This document shows, in pieces, positions 16,224 through 25,193 of a stretch of DNA of 64,000 nt (positions are counted from its first letter, which is position 1; every line of letters starts with the position of its first letter). Below the pieces are notes generated by a model. The model was not told the DNA's origin. It did no database searches and saw only the letters and a list, made by a program, of their open reading frames with translations. The DNA is from Larkinella soli (GTDB taxonomy: Bacteria; Bacteroidota; Bacteroidia; Cytophagales; Spirosomataceae): contig NZ_QTJY01000009.1 of NCBI RefSeq assembly GCF_003703975.1, positions 186,001-250,000 on the forward strand, read 5' to 3'. Both the position numbers and the translations under genes were made by a program.

Positions 16224-17510
16224 TTACAGAAACTGCACGACGGACTCCAGGCCCATGCCGCGGGAGCCTTTGATCAGGATGGCGGTGTCCTGGAAGGGAT
16301 GGTCCATGATCCAGTTGTGCAGCGAAAACTTGTCGGGGAAATAGTACGCCTTCGGCAGCGCGGTCAGGGCGTATTTCATGTCCTGGCCGGCCAGAATCAC
16401 GGTGTCGAAGTCGCCCTCTGCGACCAGTGCGCCCAGAGCCGCGTGTTCGGCCGGGCTTTCCTCGCCCAGTTCGTACATATCCCCCAGAATGACCACCTTC
16501 TTCGGCGCTTCCAGCCTCATGAAGTTCCGGACGGCCGCGGCCATCGAACTGGGATTGGCATTGTAGGCGTCCATCAGAATGGTGTTGCTGCCCTTCCGGA
16601 TCACCTGCGAGCGGTTGTTGGTCGGGTTGTAGGCGGCCACGGCCTCGTTGGCGTCCCCGGCCGGAACCCCGAAATACTTGCCGATGCAGAGGGCCGTCGC
16701 GATGTTGTCGAAGTTATACCGCCCGGAGAGGTGCGTGGTTACTTCGTTGCCGGCCTCATCCCGGTAGGCGATAACCGGACTTTCGCCCAGGATTTCGTAC
16801 TGATCCTTAATCTGATAGAAGATGGCTTCCCGGAAAAGCCGTTCGCCGTACATCTCCATCAGGGCGGTCTCCTGGGCATTGACGAACACCGTTCCGCCGG
16901 TCCGGGCCAGAAAGTCGTACAGTTCGCCCTTGCCCTTCCGGACGCCCTCGATCCCGCCGAAGCCTTCCAGATGCGCCTTGCCGATGTTGGTGATGAGCCC
17001 GTGGGTGGGTTGAGCGATGGAACTGAGCAGTCGGATCTCGCCCTGGTGGTTGGCTCCCATCTCCACCACCGCCACCTCGTAGCGGTCGTCGAGGGCCAGC
17101 AGCGTCAGCGGCACGCCGATGTGATTGTTGAGGTTACCCTGGGTAGCATAGGTCCGGAATTTTCGGGACAGCACGGCCGCGATCAGCTCCTTCGTGGTGG
17201 TTTTTCCGTTCGAGCCCGTCAGCCCGATGACCGGGATGGTCAGCGTCTGCCGGTGGTGCCGGGCCAGTTCCTGCAGGGCGGTCAGGCCGTCGTCGACGAG
17301 CAGAAAGCGGCTGTCGGTCGCCAGCTCCGGATCGTCGACCACGGCATACCGGGCACCGGCGGCCAGCGCGTCCCGGGCAAATAAATTTCCGTCAAACTTA
17401 TCTCCCTTCAGTGCAACAAACAGACAACCTTCGGTAATTTTACGGGTATCCGTCGAAACGCCCGCGCATTCGCGGTACCGGTCATATAATTCAGGGATGG
17501 AAATAACCAT
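16224..17510 (-). CDS. murF: UDP-N-acetylmuramoyl-tripeptide--D-alanyl-D-alanine ligase
   Basis: Adds D-Ala-D-Ala to the peptidoglycan precursor in the cytoplasm. 428 residues. The Mur-ligase ATP loop GSNGKTTT is at 99-106. The N-terminal substrate domain has GVSTDTRKITEGCLFVALKG. Other Mur motifs are EMGANHQGEI, ITNIGKAHLEGFG, GRYNFDNIATA and the MurF-specific DAYNANPSSM. It heads a four-gene minus-strand run. A palindromic repeat lies 49 bases upstream. Confidence 0.95.
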   Translation of the reverse strand: MVISIPELYDRYRECAGVSTDTRKITEGCLFVALKGDKFDGNLFARDALAAGARYAVVDDPELATDSRFLLVDDGLTALQELARHHRQTLTIPVIGLTGSNGKTTTKELIAAVLSRKFRTYATQGNLNNHIGVPLTLLALDDRYEVAVVEMGANHQGEIRLLSSIAQPTHGLITNIGKAHLEGFGGIEGVRKGKGELYDFLARTGGTVFVNAQETALMEMYGERLFREAIFYQIKDQYEILGESPVIAYRDEAGNEVTTHLSGRYNFDNIATALCIGKYFGVPAGDANEAVAAYNPTNNRSQVIRKGSNTILMDAYNANPSSMAAAVRNFMRLEAPKKVVILGDMYELGEESPAEHAALGALVAEGDFDTVILAGQDMKYALTALPKAYYFPDKFSLHNWIMDHPFQDTAILIKGSRGMGLESVVQFL

Positions 17511-17559
17511 TTTCCGGGAGCGGGTAAACCAACGTTAAGATTCTGTTCGTTATCAGTCT

Positions 17560-17662
17560 ACCACCCCCCGGCCCCCTCCTTGGCAAGGAGGGGGAGTGCG
17601 CTGCCAGATTCAAACCCTGCGAAGCCACCCCCTCCTTAGTAAGGAGGGGGCCGGGGGGTGGT
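17560..17662. repeat. Palindromic dispersed repeat, copy B (103 bp)
   Basis: ACCACCCCCCGGCCCCCTCC at the left and the inverted GGAGGGGGCCGGGGGGTGGT at the right. Inner hairpins are CCTCCTTGGCAAGGAGG and CCTCCTTAGTAAGGAGG. It lies between the divergent murF and FG-GAP genes, 17 bases before the start of the latter. Confidence 0.85.
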
Positions 17663-17679
17663 TAGCCGGTCAAAGTTAC

Positions 17680-19941
17680 ATGAAAAAGCTGTTTACCGTA
17701 GTTTGTTTTCTGATTCTTCACAAGCTCCAGGCGCAGTCCGGGGGCGGTGCGTTCTCGTTCCGCTACGATACCGGGCCGGTGGTCCGGGTCAACGGCAGGG
17801 TGCTGAACAACCCCTGGGCCGGCGGCATCAACGGCGCGCAGTATTCCACGATTCATCTCAATACCGATCCGGTCGAGGACCTGGTTATCTACGACCGGCA
17901 GACCAGCCGCATCCTGACGTTTCTGGCTGAGAAGCAGGCCGACGGAACCTTTCTCTGGCGGTACACCCCCCAGTATGAAGAACAGTTTCCGCCCATTACG
18001 CTGGGTACCTGGATGCTGCTGGTGGACTACGACCACGATGGTAAAAAAGATCTGTTCTCGCACACCAACGGCGGCCTCCGGATCATGCAGAACACCTCGT
18101 CCAACGGTCGGCTTTCCTGGAAAACCATCGCCGACCCGGTTTATCACGAAGGGCTGTCCGGCACGCTGAACCTCTACATCAGTTCGACCGACGTGCCGGC
18201 CATTCTGGATGTCGACGACGACGGCGACATCGACATCCTTTCCTACGACATCAACGGCAGCACCGCCAACCTGTTCCAGAACATGAGCGTGGAACGGAAG
18301 AAAGACCCGAATGGGCTGGACTTCAAGCGCATCGGCTTCTGCTGGGGGAATTTTAAAAGCAACGACGACTGCAACGACTTCACCTTCGGTCTCGACTGCG
18401 TCTACGTCGGGAACGGCGCAGAGGGCGATCCGTCCGGCGCCCGCGTGATGCACAACGGCAACTCCATGCTGCTGATCGACCTCGACGGTGACGGCAAGCG
18501 CGACCTGCTGACGGCCCACGTCACCTGCCCGAACGTCTCCCAGCTCAACAATGTGGGCGAGAACGGCGCGGGCGCCCGGTTCGCGGGGGTGCTGACCCGG
18601 TTTCCAGCCGGCAATGCCATTCAGTTTGAAATTTTCCCCGCCCTGTATTCCGAAGACCTGGATTTCGACGGGGTAAAAGATCTGGTGGCCTCGGTCAATA
18701 CCTACGCCAACGACGGCAACCTGATCGACTTCAAGGCGTCCAACTGGTTCTATAAGAACAAAGGGACGAACAAACGGCCCGACTTTCAATATGTTACCAA
18801 AAGCTTTCTGCAGGAAGACATGATCGACTTCGGCGAGGCTGCGGCTCCCGTGCTGGCCGATCTCGACGGCGACGGCGACCTGGACCTGCTGGTCGGCAAC
18901 GCCGGCACCCGCGACGGCCGCGGCTTCCGGGCGCGGCTGGCCCAGTTCGAAAACGTCGGCAGCCGGACGAAAGCGGAGTTCGAACTGAAAACCGACGACT
19001 ACCTGAATCTGGAGCGTCTGCAACTAATTAACCTGAAGCCCGCCGTCGCCGACATCGACGGCAACGGCAGCCCCGACCTGGTGTTTACCGGCGTCTCGAC
19101 CAGCCGGACCGCCGAAATCCGTTACCTGCTCAATACCGCCCCGCGCGGCACCGCCTTTCAGCTCGACGGCAACAACATCCGGCAGCTGCCGACCCCGGAC
19201 CGGTTCGGGATCACCGACGTGCCGACCTGGTACGATGTGGACCGCGACGGCCGCAGCGATCTGCTGATCGGCAAGCAGAACGGATCGATCGAATACCACC
19301 GGAATACCGGCACGGCGGCCGCTCCCAAATACGAGCTGCAGGAGCAGAACTACGGCCGTCTTTACGTCCAGCCCGGCGCCAACAGCCCGTCGCTGGCCGT
19401 GGTGGACTTCAACGGCGATCTGCAGCCTGAACTGCTGACCGGCACCCGCGACGGGTTTCTCAAACTCTACCAGTTGCCCGAGCAGCCCGGGAGTCCGATG
19501 CAGTTGCTCGATTCCACGCTGGTGATCAACGAGCTGACCCAAACCTCCGACCGGGCAACTCCGGGCGGAAACCTGCTGCTGACGGCCGGCGACCTGAACG
19601 GCGACGGCCTGGCCGAACTGTTGGCCGGAACCACCGCCGGGGGCGTCCGTTTCCTGCGCAATACCTCCACCAAAGTAGTCGTCACGGGCATCGACGACGA
19701 GGTTCGGAACCCCTGGGCCTATCCGAATCCGACGGACCGTTTCCTGCGGATTTATGCCCCGGAAAACGGCGTGGTGGATGTGCTGAATGGAAAAGGCCAG
19801 CCAGTGACGCCCCGGCTCTCGGTGAAAGCCTACACCGAAGCGACGCTCGACCTGGGAACCCTGCCGCAAGGGATCTATCTGGTCCGGCTGATGCGGGACG
19901 GGCGCGCCGTCATGACCCGGAAGGTGGTGCTGACGAAATGA
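17680..19941 (+). CDS. FG-GAP/VCBS repeat protein with T9SS sorting tail
   Basis: 753 residues, secreted. Signal peptide MKKLFTVVCFLILHKLQAQ. It has about nine calcium-binding FG-GAP/VCBS motifs of DxDxDGxxD type (DYDHDGKKD, DVDDDGDID, DLDGDGKRD, DLDFDGVKD, DLDGDGDLD, DIDGNGSPD, DVDRDGRSD, DFNGDLQPE, DLNGDGLAE), forming an integrin-like propeller. The final 75 residues (AYPNPTDRFLRIY ... LPQGIYLVRLMRDG ... KVVLTK) are a type A T9SS C-terminal domain, so it is exported to the cell surface. Start is the ATG at 17680; the longer frame runs through the repeat. Ligand unknown. Confidence 0.88.
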   Translation: MKKLFTVVCFLILHKLQAQSGGGAFSFRYDTGPVVRVNGRVLNNPWAGGINGAQYSTIHLNTDPVEDLVIYDRQTSRILTFLAEKQADGTFLWRYTPQYEEQFPPITLGTWMLLVDYDHDGKKDLFSHTNGGLRIMQNTSSNGRLSWKTIADPVYHEGLSGTLNLYISSTDVPAILDVDDDGDIDILSYDINGSTANLFQNMSVERKKDPNGLDFKRIGFCWGNFKSNDDCNDFTFGLDCVYVGNGAEGDPSGARVMHNGNSMLLIDLDGDGKRDLLTAHVTCPNVSQLNNVGENGAGARFAGVLTRFPAGNAIQFEIFPALYSEDLDFDGVKDLVASVNTYANDGNLIDFKASNWFYKNKGTNKRPDFQYVTKSFLQEDMIDFGEAAAPVLADLDGDGDLDLLVGNAGTRDGRGFRARLAQFENVGSRTKAEFELKTDDYLNLERLQLINLKPAVADIDGNGSPDLVFTGVSTSRTAEIRYLLNTAPRGTAFQLDGNNIRQLPTPDRFGITDVPTWYDVDRDGRSDLLIGKQNGSIEYHRNTGTAAAPKYELQEQNYGRLYVQPGANSPSLAVVDFNGDLQPELLTGTRDGFLKLYQLPEQPGSPMQLLDSTLVINELTQTSDRATPGGNLLLTAGDLNGDGLAELLAGTTAGGVRFLRNTSTKVVVTGIDDEVRNPWAYPNPTDRFLRIYAPENGVVDVLNGKGQPVTPRLSVKAYTEATLDLGTLPQGIYLVRLMRDGRAVMTRKVVLTK

Positions 19942-20023
19942 AAAGCCGCCGATAAAGCGGCTCTACCGTTGCCTTAATTCCTCTGAGGGGAACTTGCGCT
20001 TGCCGTTTTATTGATTAATTTCG

Positions 20024-20043
20024 GGAAATAATTAATTATTTCC
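20024..20043. promoter_or_regulatory. 20-bp perfect AT-rich palindrome upstream of the ECF sigma gene
   Basis: The arms GGAAATAATT and AATTATTTCC are exact complements with no spacer. It lies 46 bases upstream of the sigma factor start in the only intergenic space before the polysaccharide locus. It could be an operator or part of the promoter. Confidence 0.5.
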
Positions 20044-20089
20044 GGGAGAATCGCTGAGTGAGCGGTACCGGAAGGAAGCGAGGTCCACG

Positions 20090-20674
20090 GTGAAGAGCGA
20101 TACCCAACTGTCTGATTTTGAAATGTGGGAAGACTTCCGGCAGGGAGACAGGGGAGCGTTTTCCACCATGTATGAAAAGTACGCCGGGGTGCTGTACAAC
20201 TACGGCTACAAGATCGCCCAGGACCGCCAGCTGACTGAAGACTGCATCCAGGACGTTTTCGTGACGCTCCTCGAATACCGCCAACGCCTGGCCCCGACCG
20301 ATTCCATTAAATTTTACCTCTTCAAGGCCCTCCGGCGCGAGATCCTCCGGAAACTCCGCCAGCAGAACCGCTTTGCCTCCGAAGATGAAATCGATTTCCG
20401 GGCCACCTTCGTGTATGAAGACTCCTGGCTCGACGGCCAGCTTTCCCGCGAACGGGTCGGGGAACTCCTGCAGGCCCTCAATCAGCTGCCCGCCCGCCAG
20501 AAGGAAGCTATTTTCCTTAAGTATTTCGACGGGCTGAGCTACGCCGAGGTGGCCGGCGTCATGGGCATCGAGCCGTCTTCCGCATACAAGATCATCTACA
20601 AAGCCCTCGACAAACTCCAGAAGCTGCTGACCTTCCAGCTGGTGCTCCTGCTCCTTTCCGGGCGTATCGGGTAA
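20090..20674 (+). CDS. ECF-type RNA polymerase sigma factor
   Basis: 194 residues. Region 2 is at about 25-90 (YEKYAGVLYNYGYKIAQDRQLTEDCIQDVFVTLLEYR) and region 4 at about 125-180 (LPARQKEAIFLKYFDGLSYAEVAGVMGIEPSSAYKIIYKALDKL). This is the Bacteroidota group paired with FecR anti-sigma factors. The start is GTG 20090, preceded by the purine-rich GGAAGGAAGCGAGG. With the FecR and STN-SusC genes following, it should transcribe the SusCD/GH43 locus when the cognate glycan is bound. Confidence 0.93.
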   Translation: MKSDTQLSDFEMWEDFRQGDRGAFSTMYEKYAGVLYNYGYKIAQDRQLTEDCIQDVFVTLLEYRQRLAPTDSIKFYLFKALRREILRKLRQQNRFASEDEIDFRATFVYEDSWLDGQLSRERVGELLQALNQLPARQKEAIFLKYFDGLSYAEVAGVMGIEPSSAYKIIYKALDKLQKLLTFQLVLLLLSGRIG

Positions 20675-20750
20675 AAAATTTTCATTTCGAAGGGATAATT
20701 TCGTAACCGTTTTCCATTTGGTGTAAAGTTCCAAGAGAAAATTGCACTGT

Positions 20751-21794
20751 ATGGGTTCTTCAGTTCCTGACTACAGCCGGTATACGCCCGAACATTTTCT
20801 GTTCGACGAGGCCTTCCGCCGATGGGTGCTGAACCCCGATCCGGAGGCTAACGCTTTCTGGACCGGTATTCTCCGGCAGCACCCTCACCTGTCGCCGGTC
20901 ATGGAAGAAGCGCGCCGGCTGGTTCCGGGCCTGCGGGTCCGGACCGACGAGCTCGCCGAAGCAAGCCGGAAGCGCATCTGGGATCAGCTCGATCAACGGT
21001 TCGACCAGCTGGCGGAGCCGCTCCCGCTGCGCCGGTTCGGCTGGTGGAATCCCCGTTTTGCCGCAGCGGCTGCGGTCCTGGCTCTCCTGATCACCGTCGG
21101 CTGGTGGTATCTGCGCCCGCCGGCCCGCCAGGAAGTCCGGACCGGTTTCGGCCGGACGCTGACCGTCCGTCTGCCCGACGGCTCCGAGGTGAAACTGAAC
21201 GGCAACTCGGCCCTGACCTACGAAGCCGACTGGTCCGAAGGCCGGCCCCGGGAGGTCTGGCTGTCGGGCGAAGGCTTTTTCCGGGTCACGAAACAGCAGA
21301 ACCCGGCCGGGAAGATCAAATTCATTACCCATACGCCGGGAATGGACATCACCGTGCTGGGAACGCAGTTCAACGTCAACACCCGGCGCGGCACTACCGC
21401 CGTAACGTTGATCGAGGGGAAGATTCAGCTCACCGACCGCCGGAGCCGGCAGACCCGCGTCTTCGAACTGCATCCCGGTCAGCGGGCCATGCGCCGGACC
21501 GAAACCGCCCCGCTGGACGTGCAGACCGTTCGAACCGAGATCCACGACGCCTGGACCCGCGACCAGTTCGTATTTGAGAACACGCCCCTTCGCGACATTG
21601 CGGACATGCTCTTCGACACCTACGGTCTGGAGATTACGTTCCCCGACGACCTGCCGGCCGACAAACGATTTACGGCCAACCTTTCGCGACAGAACGTCGA
21701 AACCCTGCTGACGGTCATTGCCGAAACCTACCAGCTCGACACCGAGCGGACGGGGAACCGGGTGGTTTTCCGCCGGCGGCATCTGCCTGATTAA
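20751..21794 (+). CDS. FecR-family anti-sigma factor
   Basis: 347 residues, inner membrane. A cytoplasmic N-terminal sigma-binding segment is at 1-100, a transmembrane helix at about 103-121, the FecR domain at about 130-225 (RTLTVRLPDGSEVKLNGNSALTYEADW) and DUF4974-like C-terminal strands to the end. It receives the signal from the STN domain of the adjacent SusC receptor and controls the upstream ECF sigma factor. Start is ATG 20751; a TTG three codons earlier is less likely. Confidence 0.93.
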   Translation: MGSSVPDYSRYTPEHFLFDEAFRRWVLNPDPEANAFWTGILRQHPHLSPVMEEARRLVPGLRVRTDELAEASRKRIWDQLDQRFDQLAEPLPLRRFGWWNPRFAAAAAVLALLITVGWWYLRPPARQEVRTGFGRTLTVRLPDGSEVKLNGNSALTYEADWSEGRPREVWLSGEGFFRVTKQQNPAGKIKFITHTPGMDITVLGTQFNVNTRRGTTAVTLIEGKIQLTDRRSRQTRVFELHPGQRAMRRTETAPLDVQTVRTEIHDAWTRDQFVFENTPLRDIADMLFDTYGLEITFPDDLPADKRFTANLSRQNVETLLTVIAETYQLDTERTGNRVVFRRRHLPD

Positions 21795-21821
21795 TTCTAC
21801 ATCATTCTTAACGTTAAAATC

Positions 21822-24800
21822 ATGAACAAACGAGTACTCCGTATCACCTGCCTGAGTCTGGTTGTGGTAATGTCCGGTCTGGAGCAGAAAATTTTTGCTC
21901 AGGTTCTGGCGAGCACCCACGCTCAGGACGTCTACCAGCCCGTCGAGGTCCAGAAGACCGGCCGGGCGGTATCTCTGAAGAAAATTCTGTCCGATCTGGA
22001 AGGCCGCTTCCATGTAACCTTCGCGTTCGACGAGAACCTGATCCGGGACCGCCGGGCGGTCGTGGTCGGCGGCAGTTCGGTGGAGTCGATTCTGGACCAG
22101 ATCCTGACCCCGCAGGGCCTGCGTTACCGCAAGGTGAAAGATACGATTTATGTGATTCTGGAAGCGTCGGAGAAGTCGGCGCTGGCCCCGGTTCTGCTTC
22201 CGGCGAGCGTCGACCCAAAAGTCGAAAGCGCCCGGGTGGCGGCCCGTCGCATTACCGGCACGGTAACCGATGAGCAGGGGGGCGGCATCCCGGGTGCGAC
22301 CGTTCTGGAACAGAATACCACCAACGGGACGACGACCGACGCGAACGGGCGGTTTACGCTCAACGTGTCGGACAACGCGACGGCCGTGGTGATTTCGAGC
22401 ATCGGGTTTCAGACCCAGACCATTCCCGTCACCACCCAGACCGAGGTGAACGTCACGCTGACCGCCGACGTCCGCTCGCTCAACGAGGTGGTCGTGGTCG
22501 GTTATGGTACCCAGCGCCGGGGTGACCTGACGGGCGCCATCGGCATCGTGGATACGAAGGAACTCCGCAAAATCCAGACCGCCCAGGTCGGCGAGCAGCT
22601 GCAGGGCCGGGTGGCCGGGGTCAACGTCATCTCGACGGGGCAGCCGGGTGCCAGCCCGATCATCAAGATCCGCGGTACCGGGACCTTCGGCGGCAACTCG
22701 GCGCCCCTCTGGGTCATCGACGGCCTCCAGGTCAGCGACCCGGGCCGGGAGTTCAACCCGAACGACGTCGAGTCCATTCAGGTGCTGAAGGATGCCTCGG
22801 CCACGGCGCTCTACGGTTCCCGCGGCATGAACGGGGTCATCATCGTGACGACTAAACGGGGCAAGAACGGCGCTCCCCGCGTCGATTTCAGCACTTACGC
22901 CGGGGTGCAGAGCATTCCGCGCCGGCTGCCCCTGACCAATGCCGCCGAGTTTACGCGCATCAACAACCTGGCCTACAGCAACGCCGGGCTTCAGCCGCTG
23001 AAACTCCGTCAGGGCGTCGATACCGACTGGCAGGACGAGTTCTTCAAACAGGGTGCCATGACCGACAACACCCTGACGGTATCGGGCGGAACGCAGAACA
23101 GCAACTATCTGATTTCAGCCAACTATTTCTTTCAGGACGGTACCGTCGTCGGACCTTCGTTCCGGCGGTATCAGATCCGGGCCAATACCGAGATGAAGAA
23201 AGGCCGGTTTACCATCGGGCAGACGCTGAGCCTGGGCCGCACCAACACCCGCCTGCTGAACGGCAACCCCTTCATCGACCTGATGCGGATGCTGCCGACC
23301 ATCCCGGTCTATGACCCGACCGTGCCGGGCGGCTACGGCATCGGTGACCCGAGCAACAACACCTTCGGAACCAACCCGATCGGGGCGCAGAAGCTGAACA
23401 TCAACACCCAGCTCGGCAATCGGATTCAGGGAACCATCTACACCGACATCCGGATTTTCGACTACCTGACCTACCGGCTCCAGGGAAGCCTCGAATACCA
23501 GTCGTATTTCGATCAGGGCAAATTCCAGTCGGGCCGGATCAGCCAGAACCAGGTCATCAACCCGCCGACGCTGAGCGAAACCCGGGGCGAGCGCTTCAAC
23601 CCGCAGATCGAGCAGACACTGACCTTCAACAAGGATTTCGGCGTCCACCACGTCGACGCCCTCGTCGGCTACACCCGGTATTCGACCAACCTGCGGTTTA
23701 CGAGCGGCACCGTGCAGGGGACGCCCGCCAACATCTGGGTGCTGCGGGCCGGAACCATCTCGCCGGTCGTCGGCGGGGAGGAGTTTGCCAGTTCGCTGAT
23801 CTCCTATCTGGCGCGGGTCAACTACTCCTACCAGAACAAATATTTGTTGCAGGCCAACTTCCGGCGCGACGGCTCCTCGAAGTTCAGCAGGAACGACCTG
23901 TACGGCAACTTCCCCTCGGCCTCGGTCGGCTGGCGGATTTCGGAAGAAGCCTTCCTGAAGGATAACGTCGACTGGATCAACGACCTGAAAATCCGGGCCA
24001 GCTACGGCACCGTCGGGAACCAGAACATTCCGGAGTACGAAATCCAGCAGTTCATCAATCCCAACGTCACCTACGTGCTCGGCAACAGCCAGTCCATCGT
24101 TCCGGGGGCCATCAACACCCGCCTGACCAACCCGAACCTGCGCTGGGAGAGCAAGACCCAGCTCGACGTCGGTTTCGACGCCAACCTGTTCAACAACCGG
24201 ATCACCGTCGGCTTTGACTATTATCACGCCAAATCGAAAGACCTGCTGACCCGCGTTCCCATTCCGTTAACGGCGGGCAGCTCGGGCGAAAATCCCTACG
24301 AGAACATTGCTTCCATGCAGAATAAAGGCGTCGAACTTTCGTTGGGATATAACGGGGCGTCCGGTAAACCGCTTCAGTATTCGCTGTTCGGAACGTTCAC
24401 GACCGTCCGCAACAAGGTGCTGGGGCTGGTGCCGGCCAACAACAACCAGCCCATCTTCGGCTGGGGCGGGGTGACCCGCACGGCCATCGGCCACCCGGTC
24501 GGGGAGTTTTACCTGCTGCGGATGGACGGCATCTTCCAGACCCAGGAGGAAATCGACAACTCGGCCCAGAAAGGCTCGGCCACCCCGGGCGACATTCGCT
24601 GGAAGGACGTCAACGGCGACGGCAAGATCGACCTCGACAACGACCGTGAATATGCCGGAAGCCCTTTCCCGAAATTCGAGTACAGCCTGAACGCGACGGC
24701 CAGCTTCAAGGGATTCGACGCGACGGCCTACTTCTACGGCGTTTACGGCAATTCCATCTTCAGCCCGATGCGGTACTGGACCGGTCGTTACGACGACCCC

Positions 24801-25169
24801 GGCAGCTACCGGACCGACGAACAGCCCTGGACCGGGCCGGGTACGTCGAATACTGTTCCGAAGCCGGTGATCGGCGACCCGACACTCAATGCCACCTTCC
24901 TGTCCGACCGCTGGCTGGAATCCGGCTCGTATCTGCGGATGCGGTCGCTGCAGATCGGCTACAGCCTGCCGGCCAAAACCGTCAGCCGGTGGAAGGTCGT
25001 TAGCAGCCTGCGGGTGTACGTCTCGGCCCAGAACCTGTTCACGATCACGAAGTACAAAGGCTACAACCCCGAGGTGCCCGGTCCGGACCCGATTCTGGGC
25101 CGCAGCGTCGACGACGGCAGCTATCCCGGCTCGCGGATTCTGACGGGCGGTCTTCAGGTTAGTTTTTAA
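21822..25169 (+). CDS. SusC/RagA-type TonB-linked outer-membrane receptor with STN domain
   Basis: 1115 residues. Signal peptide at 1-27, STN (secretin/TonB N-terminal) domain at about 45-115 and a carboxypeptidase-regulatory-like domain at about 140-215 (GTVTDEQGGGIPGATV). The SusC signature LNEVVVVGYGTQRRGDLTGA starts the plug at about 222, and a 22-strand barrel runs to the terminal aromatic residue (GGLQVSF). It imports oligosaccharides across the outer membrane with SusD. The STN domain signals to FecR, so this receptor both imports and reports substrate. Confidence 0.95.
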   Translation: MNKRVLRITCLSLVVVMSGLEQKIFAQVLASTHAQDVYQPVEVQKTGRAVSLKKILSDLEGRFHVTFAFDENLIRDRRAVVVGGSSVESILDQILTPQGLRYRKVKDTIYVILEASEKSALAPVLLPASVDPKVESARVAARRITGTVTDEQGGGIPGATVLEQNTTNGTTTDANGRFTLNVSDNATAVVISSIGFQTQTIPVTTQTEVNVTLTADVRSLNEVVVVGYGTQRRGDLTGAIGIVDTKELRKIQTAQVGEQLQGRVAGVNVISTGQPGASPIIKIRGTGTFGGNSAPLWVIDGLQVSDPGREFNPNDVESIQVLKDASATALYGSRGMNGVIIVTTKRGKNGAPRVDFSTYAGVQSIPRRLPLTNAAEFTRINNLAYSNAGLQPLKLRQGVDTDWQDEFFKQGAMTDNTLTVSGGTQNSNYLISANYFFQDGTVVGPSFRRYQIRANTEMKKGRFTIGQTLSLGRTNTRLLNGNPFIDLMRMLPTIPVYDPTVPGGYGIGDPSNNTFGTNPIGAQKLNINTQLGNRIQGTIYTDIRIFDYLTYRLQGSLEYQSYFDQGKFQSGRISQNQVINPPTLSETRGERFNPQIEQTLTFNKDFGVHHVDALVGYTRYSTNLRFTSGTVQGTPANIWVLRAGTISPVVGGEEFASSLISYLARVNYSYQNKYLLQANFRRDGSSKFSRNDLYGNFPSASVGWRISEEAFLKDNVDWINDLKIRASYGTVGNQNIPEYEIQQFINPNVTYVLGNSQSIVPGAINTRLTNPNLRWESKTQLDVGFDANLFNNRITVGFDYYHAKSKDLLTRVPIPLTAGSSGENPYENIASMQNKGVELSLGYNGASGKPLQYSLFGTFTTVRNKVLGLVPANNNQPIFGWGGVTRTAIGHPVGEFYLLRMDGIFQTQEEIDNSAQKGSATPGDIRWKDVNGDGKIDLDNDREYAGSPFPKFEYSLNATASFKGFDATAYFYGVYGNSIFSPMRYWTGRYDDPGSYRTDEQPWTGPGTSNTVPKPVIGDPTLNATFLSDRWLESGSYLRMRSLQIGYSLPAKTVSRWKVVSSLRVYVSAQNLFTITKYKGYNPEVPGPDPILGRSVDDGSYPGSRILTGGLQVSF

Positions 25170-25193
25170 TGAATCGATTAAATCAGAAAACCC

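Noticed and set aside
14488-16344. 618-codon plus-strand frame opposite the heptose kinase and SGNH hydrolase
   Set aside because: Shadow frame; low-complexity His/Arg/Gly-rich translation without recognisable domains.
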